A stretch of 64,000 bases of DNA, from positions 124,001-188,000 of the forward strand of contig NZ_JABAII010000002.1 of the NCBI RefSeq assembly GCF_012641405.1, written 5' to 3'. Positions 1-8,604 of the stretch are shown one piece after another. The position numbers were made by a program, and so were the translations under genes. Every line of letters begins with the position of its first letter. Position 1 is the stretch's first letter. The notes under the pieces were generated by a model. That model saw only the letters and a program-made list of their open reading frames with translations, was not told where the DNA came from and searched no databases. This DNA comes from Rhizobium sp. P40RR-XXII. Its GTDB lineage: Bacteria > Pseudomonadota > Alphaproteobacteria > Rhizobiales > Rhizobiaceae.

Positions 1-513
1 CGGCAGCATGAAACTGGACATCGCGGTGATACCGATCGCCACCAGCAGGGCCGCGCCCTTGTAGAGCGCGAAGCTGTCGCCGCCGCAGGTCGAACAGTTC
101 TGCATGGCAAAGATTGCCCAGCAGAGGCCCATCAGCAATTGCCCGAGCAGGAAGACCTGCCGCCATTTCCTGGCGCCTTCCGTCGAGATTTCCTGTTTCC
201 GTGCCTTCCGGCCAAGCAGCATGTTGATGGCATGCGCCGTCAGGATCGGGACGGTCCAGAAGAAGATCTGCGCGTCTCGCGTCAAATAGACACCGAGCAC
301 AGCGACGATGATGGCAAAGATCGGAACGACCGCGGCGCTCTGCAGTAGCGTGTCGATGTGCATAAGCATCATTTCGCGGTCGAAATTGCGGCTATGGCCG
401 TTCTGAAGGCGCTCGCGCGTCTGCCGCACGGCCTTCGACACAGCCCGGTTGCGGTGGCTGCGCGATCGGTCGACGATATTCTTATCTGTCGATGTGCTGA
501 CGCCGGTGCTCAT
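1..513 (-). CDS. Partial membrane protein, N-terminal part, unidentified
   Basis: The reading frame opens with ATG at 513 and runs off the left edge without a stop, so only the first 171 residues are present. After a basic N-terminus of about 45 residues come hydrophobic stretches near residues 58-76 and 82-96, then 115-130 and 148-166. This suggests four membrane segments. A Cys-rich CSTCGGD stretch sits between the third and fourth. The arrangement (charged cytoplasmic start, small multi-span domain) resembles the input module of rhizobial sensor kinases or cyclic-di-GMP proteins, but no catalytic part is visible and I do not identify it. It is divergent from the thermonuclease gene. Confidence 0.6.
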   Translation of the reverse strand, partial: MSTGVSTSTDKNIVDRSRSHRNRAVSKAVRQTRERLQNGHSRNFDREMMLMHIDTLLQSAAVVPIFAIIVAVLGVYLTRDAQIFFWTVPILTAHAINMLLGRKARKQEISTEGARKWRQVFLLGQLLMGLCWAIFAMQNCSTCGGDSFALYKGAALLVAIGITAMSSFMLP

Positions 514-636
514 GGTTACATTGAAACTTGGCCTGCCTGAGATTACAGACTAGCGTCCAAACCTTAAGAAGATACTGCGTCGAAATGATTTGTTTGCCAT
601 CTTCGCCAAGGATTTGTTCTTAAAGGAGGCGAGAAC

Positions 637-1212
637 GTGATGCGGTCAGGCCGCCTGTTTCGTGACGGCGTGGCCACTTTCGCTTTGCTCGCCATTATTG
701 CATTGCTCGCGTGGAAGATGAACAATCGGCCGGAATTCATTCAAACCGGTAGCTTTTATGTCATCGACGGCGATACGCTTTCCACCGGTGGCGAGCGCCT
801 GAGGCTGAAGGGCATCGATGCTCCCGAATATCGGCAACGCTGTCGGCGCGATGGTGCCGACTGGGCATGCGGCGAAGAAGCGCGCAAGGCGCTTGCCATA
901 TTTATTAAGACCGGGACGCCCGAATGCCGTGGCCGGGAGAGGGATCGCTACGGTCGCATGCTGGTGACCTGCGCGATCGGCACTCTTGATATCAATGCCG
1001 CGATGGTCCGCAACGGCATGGCGGTTTCGTACGGCGGCTATGCCGGCGACGAGCGAGTGGCACGGCAGGCGAAAGCCGGACTTTGGGCTGGGGATTTCGA
1101 GAGACCGAGCGACTATCGGCATGATGAGCAAATGACCCATGCCAATGGAGGCGATCCGATAGCGGGAGTGGTCGGGTATCTGCGGCAACTCGTCGGATGG
1201 ATTGTGCCATGA
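637..1212 (+). CDS. Thermonuclease (SNase-fold) family protein, membrane-anchored or secreted
   Basis: A 191-residue protein with one hydrophobic segment (about residues 12-26) followed by a staphylococcal-nuclease domain. The family hydrolyses phosphodiester bonds in DNA or RNA with calcium. The active-site pattern is intact: the VIDGDT motif at 42-47 (Asp46), Arg56, Asp61 and Glu64 in LKGIDAPE, and Arg107 in DRYGR, matching Asp21, Arg35, Asp40, Glu43 and Arg87 of the staphylococcal enzyme. A strong AAAGGAGG at 622-629 serves either GTG 637 or the adjacent ATG 640; GTG is used here. The stop overlaps the next gene by four bases (ATGA), so the two are probably co-translated. The segment could be an uncleaved anchor or a signal peptide. 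Confidence 0.88.
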   Translation: MMRSGRLFRDGVATFALLAIIALLAWKMNNRPEFIQTGSFYVIDGDTLSTGGERLRLKGIDAPEYRQRCRRDGADWACGEEARKALAIFIKTGTPECRGRERDRYGRMLVTCAIGTLDINAAMVRNGMAVSYGGYAGDERVARQAKAGLWAGDFERPSDYRHDEQMTHANGGDPIAGVVGYLRQLVGWIVP

Positions 1213-1841
1213 AGCGAGATAGCCAATTACAGATCCTGCGTTCAGCGATTGCCGCTTGTCGTCTCTGTCGAGATGCGCCGGCCAAAGGCGAGGCGGATCG
1301 CTTGCCGCACGAGCCGCGCCCGGTCGCCACGCTGTCGTCGACCGCGCGGATACTCATCGCAGGGCAGGCACCGGGATTGCGCGTTCACGAGAGCGGTCTA
1401 CCGTTCAACGATGCCTCCGGTGACCGTTTGCGGCAATGGCTCGCTGTGGATCGCGAGAGCTTCTACAATCCGGATCATTTCGCGATAATGGGCATGGGCT
1501 TCTGCTTTCCGGGCTATGATGCGGCCGGGAGCGATCTGCCGCCGCGCAAGGAATGTGCGCCTTTGTGGCGTCAAAAGGCCATGGATGCGATGCCGCAGAT
1601 CGAATTGATCCTGACGATCGGCCAATATGCGCAGGCGTGGCATCTTGGCGCGGCGCGCATGGGGTCGATGACCGAGACGGTTGCCGAATGGCGGCGCTAT
1701 TTTCTGACCAACCGATCGCCCGCCATCCTGCCGCTGCCGCATCCGAGCTGGCGCAACAGCGGTTGGCTGAAACGCCATCCCTGGTTCGAGGCCGAACTAC
1801 TTCCGGTATTACAACAACGTGTGAAAAGCCTCCTTTCTTGA
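1209..1841 (+). CDS. Uracil-DNA glycosylase-like family protein
   Basis: A 210-residue protein of the uracil-DNA-glycosylase superfamily, which removes uracil or related bases from DNA; many members of this branch are uncharacterised. The nucleotide-binding region shows GQAPG at residues 52-56 followed by the phosphate-binding GLPFNDASG segment, and the second signature HPSWRN is at 178-183. Cys17 and Cys20 (CRLC) resemble part of the cluster ligands of family 4 and 5 enzymes, but I cannot see all four ligands. An in-frame ATG at 1197 would lengthen it by four residues. ATG 1209 is preferred because it forms an ATGA overlap with the thermonuclease stop. Pairing with a nuclease hints at nucleic-acid turnover or repair, which is inference. 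Confidence 0.8.
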   Translation: MKRDSQLQILRSAIAACRLCRDAPAKGEADRLPHEPRPVATLSSTARILIAGQAPGLRVHESGLPFNDASGDRLRQWLAVDRESFYNPDHFAIMGMGFCFPGYDAAGSDLPPRKECAPLWRQKAMDAMPQIELILTIGQYAQAWHLGAARMGSMTETVAEWRRYFLTNRSPAILPLPHPSWRNSGWLKRHPWFEAELLPVLQQRVKSLLS

Positions 1842-1907
1842 GAAAAAGTTTCTTTTCCCTCGCTTAAAATAGGCTATAGAGAGAATATAATTCGAAGGGA
1901 TGCTTAA

Positions 1908-2396
1908 ATGGACCGCCTAGACCGCAAGATTCTGCGCCTTTTGCAGGAAGATTCCACTCTGGCCGTGGCCGATCTCGCCAAGAAGGTCGGCCTATCGACG
2001 ACGCCATGCTGGCGCCGCATCCAGAAGATGGAAGAGGATGGCGTCATCCGCGGCCGCGTGGCGCTGCTCGATCCCGAAAAGGTCAACACCAAGGTCACGG
2101 TTTTCGTGTCCATCCGCACCAACAGCCATTCCATCGAATGGCTGAAGCGCTTTTCCGAAGTGATCGCCGATTTTCCGGAAGTGGTGGAGTTCTATCGCAT
2201 GAGCGGTGACGTCGACTATCTGCTGCGCGTCGTCGTGCCGGATATCGCTGCCTATGACGCCTTTTACAAGCGCATGATCGCCAAGATCGAAATCCGCGAC
2301 GTCTCCTCGGCCTTTGCGATGGAGCAGATCAAGTATTCGACGGAACTGCCGCTCGACTACATGCTGCTGGAGAATGCGAGGTCGAACGAAGACTGA
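1908..2396 (+). CDS. Lrp/AsnC-family transcriptional regulator
   Basis: A 162-residue DNA-binding regulator of the feast/famine family, which senses amino acids and assembles as dimers and octamers. Residues 1-60 form the helix-turn-helix: MDRLDRKILRLLQ, then LAKKVGLSTTPCWRRIQKME as recognition region. The rest is the ligand-binding RAM domain with the usual YRMSGDVDYLLRV segment. Length is normal. It stands alone, 66 bases after the glycosylase-like gene, so the target cannot be read from context. A GGCGGGC/GCCCGCC inverted repeat at 2399-2428 follows the stop. Confidence 0.93.
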   Translation: MDRLDRKILRLLQEDSTLAVADLAKKVGLSTTPCWRRIQKMEEDGVIRGRVALLDPEKVNTKVTVFVSIRTNSHSIEWLKRFSEVIADFPEVVEFYRMSGDVDYLLRVVVPDIAAYDAFYKRMIAKIEIRDVSSAFAMEQIKYSTELPLDYMLLENARSNED

Positions 2397-2490
2397 GTGG
2401 CGGGCAATATCTATGAGCAACGCCCGCCCGCGATCAGGGATATGTACCTGAACTCTGCGGCAAGGGCGTTGCTTCTTTGTCAGCGCGGTA

Positions 2491-3036
2491 TCATTGTCCG
2501 TAAGTCGCGGTGACGGACGCGGAGGCGAGGGCGTTTGCCTGCGTCATGAAGCCGACGAGCGCGCCGCTGGCATTGCCGTCGAGGCCGAGCTTGTCGATTT
2601 TCAAGGCCGTTACGGTCAGTCTGTAGCGATGCGCGGGGCCTGGAGGCGGGCAGGCGCCACCGAAAGCCGAGGTACCGAAGTCGGTTCTTCCCTGAATGGC
2701 TCCGGAGGGCAGACCTGTTCCCGTAGCCGATCCTGCGCCTAACGGCAGTGACGTGGCGGATGCGGGGATATCGAACACGGTCCAATGCCACCAGCCGGAG
2801 CCCGTCGGCGCATCTGGATCATAGAGCGTTACCACGAAGCTCTTGGTTCCCTCCGGCGCATCTTTCCAGATTAGCGCGGGAGAGACGTTTCCACCCTTGC
2901 AGCCGAATATATTGGCCACCTGTTCGATCTTGAGCGTGCCGCCATCCTTCATCTCGGGGCTGGCGAGTTCAAAGGCCGAGGCTTGGGCTGACGGCAACAA
3001 CAATGCAGCCAGAGCCGCGGCGATAGAATATTTCAT
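2491..3036 (-). CDS. YbhB/YbcL-type phosphatidylethanolamine-binding-like protein, periplasmic
   Basis: A 181-residue member of the PEBP/Raf-kinase-inhibitor-like family with an N-terminal signal peptide of about 20 residues (hydrophobic core ALAALLLPS, then AQASA). Family hallmarks visible are DPDAPTGSGWWHWTVFDIP and the FGGACPPPGPAHRY segment that lines the anion-binding pocket. Bacterial members have no agreed function. The RBS GGAG precedes ATG 3036. It lies 51 bases downstream of an AraC regulator on the same strand, so they may be co-transcribed. Confidence 0.9.
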   Translation of the reverse strand: MKYSIAAALAALLLPSAQASAFELASPEMKDGGTLKIEQVANIFGCKGGNVSPALIWKDAPEGTKSFVVTLYDPDAPTGSGWWHWTVFDIPASATSLPLGAGSATGTGLPSGAIQGRTDFGTSAFGGACPPPGPAHRYRLTVTALKIDKLGLDGNASGALVGFMTQANALASASVTATYGQ

Positions 3037-3087
3037 GACAATCTCCGTTAGAGCGACGCTGCCCGCAGCGTCGATGGCGGGAGATTG

Positions 3088-3978
3088 TCATTCCGCGGGC
3101 ACGAGTGCTGCGCTGTTTCGATCAGTCTTTGCGCCGTTTCGATCAACTTCACGCTGATGACCGCGGATTTCGCTCGGCGCGAAATCGAAACGCGCCCGGA
3201 AGCGGGCGGTGAAACGGGAAGCGGAGTCGTAGCCGACATCCAGCGCGATTTGCGTCACGGACTTGTCGGTCGTTTGCAGCAAGGTAAGCGCCGTCGTCAT
3301 CCGGATATCGGCCAGGAGTTCGGAAAAGCTCGTTCCCGCCGCTGCCAGCTTGCGCCGCAGACTGGCCTCGCTCATGCCGATCGTCTTCGCCAGCTCCGGA
3401 GCGCGCCACGAATGGGCTGGGTCGGAATTGATGATCCGGCGCAGGCGTTCGATCGGACCGGGGTTGGCGATCGGCGCAAACCGGTGGCCGAGCGCGCCGA
3501 GCCACAACAGGATTTCGTTGACACGGGATGCGGCGATGCTGTCCGGCAGGAGAGGGCCGCTTCGGATCGCCTCGATCGCCTTGCCGTACGCTTCTTCGAA
3601 AGCCGGCGGCATGCCGTTGAGAACCTTGATTTCCTGCACTGGTTTGGCTTCGGCGACGGCAAGATTGGCGATCAGGTTGGGCGCGAACTGCAGGGCGAGC
3701 GCCTGATAGCCGCTGGCGCCGTCAGGCTCATTGATGATATCCGAGGTGGCGCCTTCGGGGATCAGCACGAGATCGCCGGCGCAAGCCTTCATGTCGGCGC
3801 CTTGATCGAGAATGATCTTCTGGCCCTTTTGAATGAACACCACGCCCGGAGCGGCCGAGGCAAGGCGCTTGCAGAGCAGGCGCTTGCTTTGGATGATACG
3901 CGCCGCCGTTCCGGCTCCGTCGCGCCGGGCGATATCGCGTTCTTGAAAGGCGGAGAAATTATCCGAAATTTGAAACAC
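3088..3978 (-). CDS. AraC-family transcriptional regulator
   Basis: A 296-residue regulator. Residues 1-165 form a cupin-like sensor domain (VVFIQKGQKIIL, AGDLVLIPEG), and residues 190-272 carry two helix-turn-helix units ending in VGYDSASRFTARFRARFDFAPSE, the normal AraC signature. It starts with GTG at 3978 behind GGAGG with a short spacing. The C-terminal tail of about 25 residues after the HTH is polar and probably unstructured. It likely controls itself or the PEBP gene that follows on the same strand; the effector is unknown. Confidence 0.92.
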   Translation of the reverse strand: MFQISDNFSAFQERDIARRDGAGTAARIIQSKRLLCKRLASAAPGVVFIQKGQKIILDQGADMKACAGDLVLIPEGATSDIINEPDGASGYQALALQFAPNLIANLAVAEAKPVQEIKVLNGMPPAFEEAYGKAIEAIRSGPLLPDSIAASRVNEILLWLGALGHRFAPIANPGPIERLRRIINSDPAHSWRAPELAKTIGMSEASLRRKLAAAGTSFSELLADIRMTTALTLLQTTDKSVTQIALDVGYDSASRFTARFRARFDFAPSEIRGHQREVDRNGAKTDRNSAALVPAE

Positions 3979-4201
3979 CGGGCCTCCGCAACTCTTTCAT
4001 CGGCTGTCCTTGTCACAAGGCAGCAAGTCCCGCGCAGCGTAGCGGAGGTCGTCAACTTGCGAAACTATCTTCGCTCATTGTTTGCAGGAAGTATGCGCCG
4101 CCGGGTCCCTTGGATCGATTGGCGACGCCCCTGATGGAGCCGACCAGGTGTAAGGTCAGTTTTCACGGAAACTCTGAACCGCTTTATATCCTTGTTGCCT
4201 C

Positions 4202-4245
4202 GCAATTCCGGACACAAAACCGCTGCGCACTTTTCCTGGAATTGC
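4202..4245. repeat. Short palindromic intergenic repeat
   Basis: The element is bounded by GCAATTCC (4202-4209) and GGAATTGC (4238-4245) in inverted orientation, with inner CCGCTGCGCACTTTTCCTGG-type sequence. It lies just beyond the 3' end of the dehydrogenase gene. A related stretch sharing GCTGCG, CCTTTTCCTGGAAT occurs at the 3' end of the SRPBCC gene near 61249-61276. I recognise it as resembling a dispersed rhizobial palindromic repeat, from memory only. Confidence 0.55.
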
Positions 4246-4256
4246 TCAGGGCCGGA

Positions 4257-5129
4257 TTATTTCCGATCCAGGCGCGCGAGCAGCGAGGAGGTATCCCAGC
4301 GATTGCCTCCCATGACCTGCACATCGCCGTAGAATTGGTCGACGAGGGCCGTGAGCGGCAGCTTGGCTTGATTGCGGCGTGCTTCTTCCAGTACGATGCC
4401 GAGATCCTTGCGCATCCAGTCCACGGCGAAGCCGAAATCATATTTGCCGGCATTCATGGTCTTGTGCCGGTTCTCCATCTGCCAGGAGCCGGCGGCACCC
4501 TTGGAAATGACCTCCACCACTTTTTCGATATCGAGCCCGGCCTGCTTGCCGAAATGGATACCCTCGGCCAGGCCCTGAACGATGCCCGCGATGCAGATCT
4601 GATTGATCATCTTGGTCAGCTGACCCGCGCCGACCGGTCCCATCAGGCCGACCATGCGGGCGTAAGCGTCGATGACGGGGCGAGCCTTCTCGAATACCGC
4701 CTCGTCTCCGCCGCACATGACGGTCAGCACGCCGTTTTCGGCGCCGGCCTGTCCACCGGAGACGGGAGCATCGATGAAGTCGACGCCCCTTTCCTTAGCT
4801 GCCGCGCAAAGCTCGCGGGCGACCTCGGCGCTGGCCGTCGTATTGTCGATGAGGACGGAACCGGCCTCCATGGCGGCAATGACGCCGTTCTCGCCCGTGG
4901 TCACCGAGCGCAGGTCGTCGTCGTTGCCGACGCATGTGAAGACAAAATCGGCACCTTCAGCGGCTTGAGCCGGCGTAGCGGCGAATTTGCCGTTATATTG
5001 CTTGGCCCATGCCTCGGCTTTGGCAACGGTCCGGTTGTAGACGGTGACGTCATGCCCACCCTTGACCTTCAGATGCCCGGCCATGGGATAGCCCATGACG
5101 CCCATGCCGATGAACGAGACCTTTGCCAT
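4257..5129 (-). CDS. NAD(P)-dependent beta-hydroxyacid dehydrogenase (HIBADH / tartronate semialdehyde reductase family)
   Basis: A 290-residue oxidoreductase that interconverts a beta-hydroxy acid and its semialdehyde or oxo form; 3-hydroxyisobutyrate and 2-hydroxy-3-oxopropionate are the usual substrates and cannot be told apart here. Visible motifs are the Rossmann GMGVMG (8-13), the substrate loop DAPVSGG (120-126) and the catalytic GAGQLTKMINQ (167-177, with Lys173 and Asn176). The frame is open for 26 codons upstream, but ATG 5129 is chosen because the Rossmann strand begins there and GGGAG lies seven bases before it. It is divergent from ssuA across 266 bases. Confidence 0.9.
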   Translation of the reverse strand: MAKVSFIGMGVMGYPMAGHLKVKGGHDVTVYNRTVAKAEAWAKQYNGKFAATPAQAAEGADFVFTCVGNDDDLRSVTTGENGVIAAMEAGSVLIDNTTASAEVARELCAAAKERGVDFIDAPVSGGQAGAENGVLTVMCGGDEAVFEKARPVIDAYARMVGLMGPVGAGQLTKMINQICIAGIVQGLAEGIHFGKQAGLDIEKVVEVISKGAAGSWQMENRHKTMNAGKYDFGFAVDWMRKDLGIVLEEARRNQAKLPLTALVDQFYGDVQVMGGNRWDTSSLLARLDRK

Positions 5130-5301
5130 TTTATAACTCCCTGACCGAATTTGTTTCGAAGGCTTAGCGGAAAGGCTAGAGGGACGGAAGACCGATTTGT
5201 CGGGCAACTTGTCACCATGGCCGCGATGTGAAATCTGATTTCCGATTTTTGCATTTATTGGAATAGAATTTCGCTCTTGCCGTGAATCTTCATAATTTTC
5301 T

Positions 5302-5315
5302 TTGTCGATATAATC
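5302..5315 (+). promoter_or_regulatory. Candidate regulatory motif upstream of ssuA
   Basis: TTGTCGATATAATC lies 81 bases before the ssuA start. A copy differing at one base (TTGTCGATGTAATC) lies before ssuD at 6466-6479, and both are followed closely by CTATG. Two copies in front of two genes of one pathway suggest a shared regulator, for example a CysB/Cbl-type protein. This is inference. Confidence 0.4.
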
Positions 5316-5395
5316 TATGGATTTGCGATCTTTAAGCTATCGACAACGAGCCGGTGGCCGCGGAAGCGCCGAGGCCTCATGAAAAGGGATCTTCG

Positions 5396-6364
5396 ATGAT
5401 TTCGCGCAGACAGACACTCGGCCTTCTCGGTGCGACGGCGGTTGCCTTCGCTTTGCCTTCCGTTCGACAGTCACGTGCGGCTGCAGCGACGGCGCTTCGG
5501 ATCGGCTGGCAGAAGAACAGCGTATTGGCATTGGCAAAGCGTCAAGGGGCGTTGGAAAAGCGGCTTTCCGATCGCGGCATATCCGTCGAATGGTCGGAAT
5601 TCACATCCGGCCCGCCGCTGCTGGAAGCCCTTGGCGCCGGTGCTCTCGATTTCGGTGCGACGGGCGATGTGCCGCCGCTGTTTGCGCAGGCTGCCAACGG
5701 CAATCTGCTGTATGTCGGCATTTACACCGGCAGCCCCGAAAGCTCCGCCATTCTCGTGCGCAAGGATTCGCCGATCCAGACGCTTGCCGATCTCAAGGGA
5801 AAGAAGGTTGCCTTCAAGCGCGGCTCCAGTGCCCACAACGTTGCCGTCAAGGCGCTTCGCAAAGGCGGGCTGACGATCAGCGATATCCAGCCGCTCGATC
5901 TCACGCCGCCGGATGCATCCGCTGCGTTCAAGACCGGCGCGATCGACGCTTGGTCGATCTGGGATCCCTATCTCGCCATTGCAGAGGCCGATCCGGATGC
6001 TCGCATCCTTGCGACTGCGCGGGGCATCGTCGATTCCTTCAGTTATTTCCTGGCCAACGGTGATTTCACCAAAGATAACCCGCAGGTGATTATCGACGTC
6101 ATCGACGAACTGGCCAAAGTGGGTGCGGCGGCGCAATCGGATTTGGACGGCACCGTTAAGGCCATGTCCGAAATCACCGGCGTGCCGGCCGAGGTGACGC
6201 GGGTGGTGCTGACGCGCCCTGGTGCAAATCTTGGCGGCGTCTCTACCATTACAGATGCGACGATCACCTATCAGCAGGGGCTGGCTGACGAGTTCTATAA
6301 TCTTGGCATCGTTCCGAAGAAGCTCAACGTCACGGACATCGTCTGGCGACCAAAGGCGAGCTGA
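5396..6364 (+). CDS. ssuA: Aliphatic sulfonate ABC transporter, substrate-binding protein
   Basis: A 322-residue periplasmic binding protein that captures alkanesulfonates for uptake under sulfur limitation. It has a twin-arginine-like leader (SRRQTLGLLG, then a hydrophobic core to about residue 29). The mature part starts with LRIGWQKN and contains GALDFGATGDVPPLFAQAA and IDAWSIWDPYLA, typical of SsuA/TauA/nitrate-type binding proteins. The frame is open 14 codons upstream, but ATG 5396 places the twin arginine at residues 4-5 and follows AAAAGGGA. It heads the ssu cluster. Regulation by sulfur status is known for the family; the motif at 5302 may mediate it. Confidence 0.92.
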   Translation: MISRRQTLGLLGATAVAFALPSVRQSRAAAATALRIGWQKNSVLALAKRQGALEKRLSDRGISVEWSEFTSGPPLLEALGAGALDFGATGDVPPLFAQAANGNLLYVGIYTGSPESSAILVRKDSPIQTLADLKGKKVAFKRGSSAHNVAVKALRKGGLTISDIQPLDLTPPDASAAFKTGAIDAWSIWDPYLAIAEADPDARILATARGIVDSFSYFLANGDFTKDNPQVIIDVIDELAKVGAAAQSDLDGTVKAMSEITGVPAEVTRVVLTRPGANLGGVSTITDATITYQQGLADEFYNLGIVPKKLNVTDIVWRPKAS

Positions 6365-6465
6365 GGCTAACAAGACCCACGGATATCGTCTGCGCCCGTA
6401 GCACTACGGGCGTGCACTTTATGGGCAAAATATTTCGTCAAACGCCGACAATTAGAAAATCCATA

Positions 6466-6479
6466 TTGTCGATGTAATC
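6466..6479 (+). promoter_or_regulatory. Candidate regulatory motif upstream of ssuD
   Basis: TTGTCGATGTAATC, thirteen of fourteen bases identical to the site before ssuA, lies 78 bases before the ssuD start. The similar distance from the start codon in both cases supports a functional site. It implies that ssuD-ssuC-ssuB has its own promoter in addition to any read-through from ssuA. Confidence 0.4.
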
Positions 6480-6557
6480 GATAGTCTATGCCATTATCCG
6501 GATCGAACATCGGGAGGTGGCTCCCGACCACGCGCATCCAGAAAGCAGGAAAGCTTC

Positions 6558-7733
6558 ATGACCGCGACCGCAAAACCCATCGATTTTCTCTGGTTCATCC
6601 CGACCTCCGGTGACGGCACCTATCTGGGTACGGCCGATCTCAACCGCGGCCCGGAGATCGGCTATCTCCAGCAGATCGCGCAGGCAGTCGACCGGCTGGG
6701 TTATACGGGCGTGCTTTTGCCGACCGGCGTTTCCTGTGAAGAGTCCTTCGTGACGGCTGCAGCGCTCTCGGCGCATACGCAGAAGCTGAAGTTTCTGGTC
6801 GCCATCCGCCCGGGTACGGCCTCGCCCGCCTATTACGCCCGTCTCGCCTCGACGCTCGATCGCGTTTCGAACGGCCGCGTGTTGCTCAACATCGTCGTTG
6901 GCGGCAGCCCGGCGGAACTAGCCGGTGACGGTATTCATCTCGAGCATGACGAGCGCTACGCCCATGCCGATGAATTCTTCCATGTCTGGGAGGAGCTGTT
7001 GGAGACGGGATCGTCCACCTTCGAAGGCAAGTATATTACAGCAACCAACGCAAAGCTCGGCCTGCCGCCGGTGCAATCGCCGCGTCCGCCACTCTATTTC
7101 GGCGGTTCCTCGGATGCCGGCATTGAATTCTCCGTCGGCCGCGTCGACAAATATCTGACCTGGGGCGAGCCGCCGGCACAGGTGGCTGAGAAGATCGAAA
7201 AGGTGCGCGCCGCCGCGGCCAAGCGCGGCCGCGAGGTCAGCTTCGGCATTCGCCTGCATTTCATCGTCCGTGAAACGGATGAGGAGGCATGGGCTGCGGC
7301 CGACAAGCTGATTTCCAAGCTCGACGATGAGACAATCCGCGAGGCGCAGGAGCAATTCGTCACGCAATCCGACTCCGTTGGGCAGAAGCGTATGGCGGCG
7401 CTGCATGGCGGCCGGCGCGACAAGCTCGAAGTGTCGCCGAATCTCTGGGCCGGTGTCGGGCTGGTGCGCGCCGGTGCCGGCACGGCACTTGTGGGGTCGC
7501 CGAAGACCGTGGCTGCAAGGCTGCGGGAATATCAGGAGCTCGGTATCGAAACCGTGATCGGCTCCGGCTATCCGCATCTGGAAGAAGCCTATCGCGTGGC
7601 GGAGCTTCTGTTCCCCGAACTGGGATTGAAACGTGACGAGCAGCGTGCCGGCTTCCGCAACGAGTTTGGCGCAAAGCAGATTTTTGCCGGTGGCAGCCAT
7701 GGCGGCAATCTGAAGGTTGTTTCCGGCTCGTAA
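6558..7733 (+). CDS. ssuD: FMNH2-dependent alkanesulfonate monooxygenase
   Basis: A 391-residue cytoplasmic enzyme that cleaves alkanesulfonates with reduced FMN and oxygen, giving an aldehyde and sulfite. It belongs to the bacterial-luciferase-like TIM-barrel family; the E. coli enzyme is 381 residues. Visible features are [13 protein letters not shown] at the start, Cys60 in [13 protein letters not shown] (matching the conserved Cys54), [18 protein letters not shown] and [18 protein letters not shown] precedes ATG 6558. No flavin reductase (ssuE) gene is nearby, so reduced flavin must come from elsewhere. Confidence 0.96.
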   Translation: MTATAKPIDFLWFIPTSGDGTYLGTADLNRGPEIGYLQQIAQAVDRLGYTGVLLPTGVSCEESFVTAAALSAHTQKLKFLVAIRPGTASPAYYARLASTLDRVSNGRVLLNIVVGGSPAELAGDGIHLEHDERYAHADEFFHVWEELLETGSSTFEGKYITATNAKLGLPPVQSPRPPLYFGGSSDAGIEFSVGRVDKYLTWGEPPAQVAEKIEKVRAAAAKRGREVSFGIRLHFIVRETDEEAWAAADKLISKLDDETIREAQEQFVTQSDSVGQKRMAALHGGRRDKLEVSPNLWAGVGLVRAGAGTALVGSPKTVAARLREYQELGIETVIGSGYPHLEEAYRVAELLFPELGLKRDEQRAGFRNEFGAKQIFAGGSHGGNLKVVSGS

Positions 7734-7757
7734 CGTCAGCTAAGAGGGGAGATTCCC

Positions 7758-8594
7758 ATGTCGGCATTCGACACGTCCTTCGTGCGTGTAGGCTCGGAAC
7801 GGCGCACGCGCCCGGCCAGGGCTGCACGGCAAGCCATCTCGTTTCAGGGTTTTCTGCCGTTCCTGCTGCCGGTCGTCGTCATCGCGGCGTGGCAGCTCGG
7901 TTCGTCGTTTGGATGGATCTCCACTCGCATCATGCCGTCGCCGACGGCAGTCCTAGTCGCTTTCTGGCAGACCACGATCTCCGGGCAGCTGCCGAACAAC
8001 ATCCTCGTCAGCGCCGGCCGCGCTTTCGCGGGCCTGCTGGTCGGCGGCTCGATAGGCTTCCTGCTCGGCATCGCCAACGGCGTATCACGGCTCTCAGAGC
8101 AATTAACCGATACGACGCTGCAGATGCTGCGCACCATTCCACATCTCGCCATGGTGCCTCTTGTCATCCTCTGGTTCGGGATTGGCGAGGAATCGAAGCT
8201 GTTCCTGACGGCACTCGGCGTGCTCTTTCCGATCTATCTCAACACCTATCACGGCGTGCGCAACGTCGATCGTGGATTGATCGAAATGGGAAGGGTCTAC
8301 GGGATGAGCAACTGGACGCTGTTTCGGAAAGTCATCTTTCCCGGCGCGCTTCCATCCATCCTCGTCGGACTGCGCTTTGCCCTCGGCATCATGTGGCTGA
8401 CGCTGATCGTGGCTGAATCGATCGCGGCGTCGTCTGGGATCGGCTACATGGCCAACAATGCCCGCGAGTTCGGCATGACCGATGTGGTCGTGCTGACGCT
8501 CGTCATCTACGCCATCCTCGGCAAGCTTGCCGATGTCGTCGCGCGGACGATCGAGCGCAGGGCTTTGCGCTGGAACCCGGCCTATCAGAATTGA
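7758..8594 (+). CDS. ssuC: Aliphatic sulfonate ABC transporter, permease
   Basis: A 278-residue inner-membrane permease of the SsuC/TauC/NrtB type with about six membrane segments. The cytoplasmic coupling loop is clear ([32 protein letters not shown] begins near residue 173, read here in parts), as is [19 protein letters not shown]. It follows ssuD by 24 bases behind GAGGGGAGA and precedes ssuB by ten bases, so the three genes form one transcription unit. It would pair with SsuA and SsuB. Confidence 0.95.
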   Translation: MSAFDTSFVRVGSERRTRPARAARQAISFQGFLPFLLPVVVIAAWQLGSSFGWISTRIMPSPTAVLVAFWQTTISGQLPNNILVSAGRAFAGLLVGGSIGFLLGIANGVSRLSEQLTDTTLQMLRTIPHLAMVPLVILWFGIGEESKLFLTALGVLFPIYLNTYHGVRNVDRGLIEMGRVYGMSNWTLFRKVIFPGALPSILVGLRFALGIMWLTLIVAESIAASSGIGYMANNAREFGMTDVVVLTLVIYAILGKLADVVARTIERRALRWNPAYQN

Positions 8595-8604
8595 GGAGCC
8601 TGCC

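Noticed and set aside
2399..2428. GGCGGGC/GCCCGCC repeat after the Lrp gene as a terminator
   Set aside because: The loop is sixteen bases and there is no uridine run.
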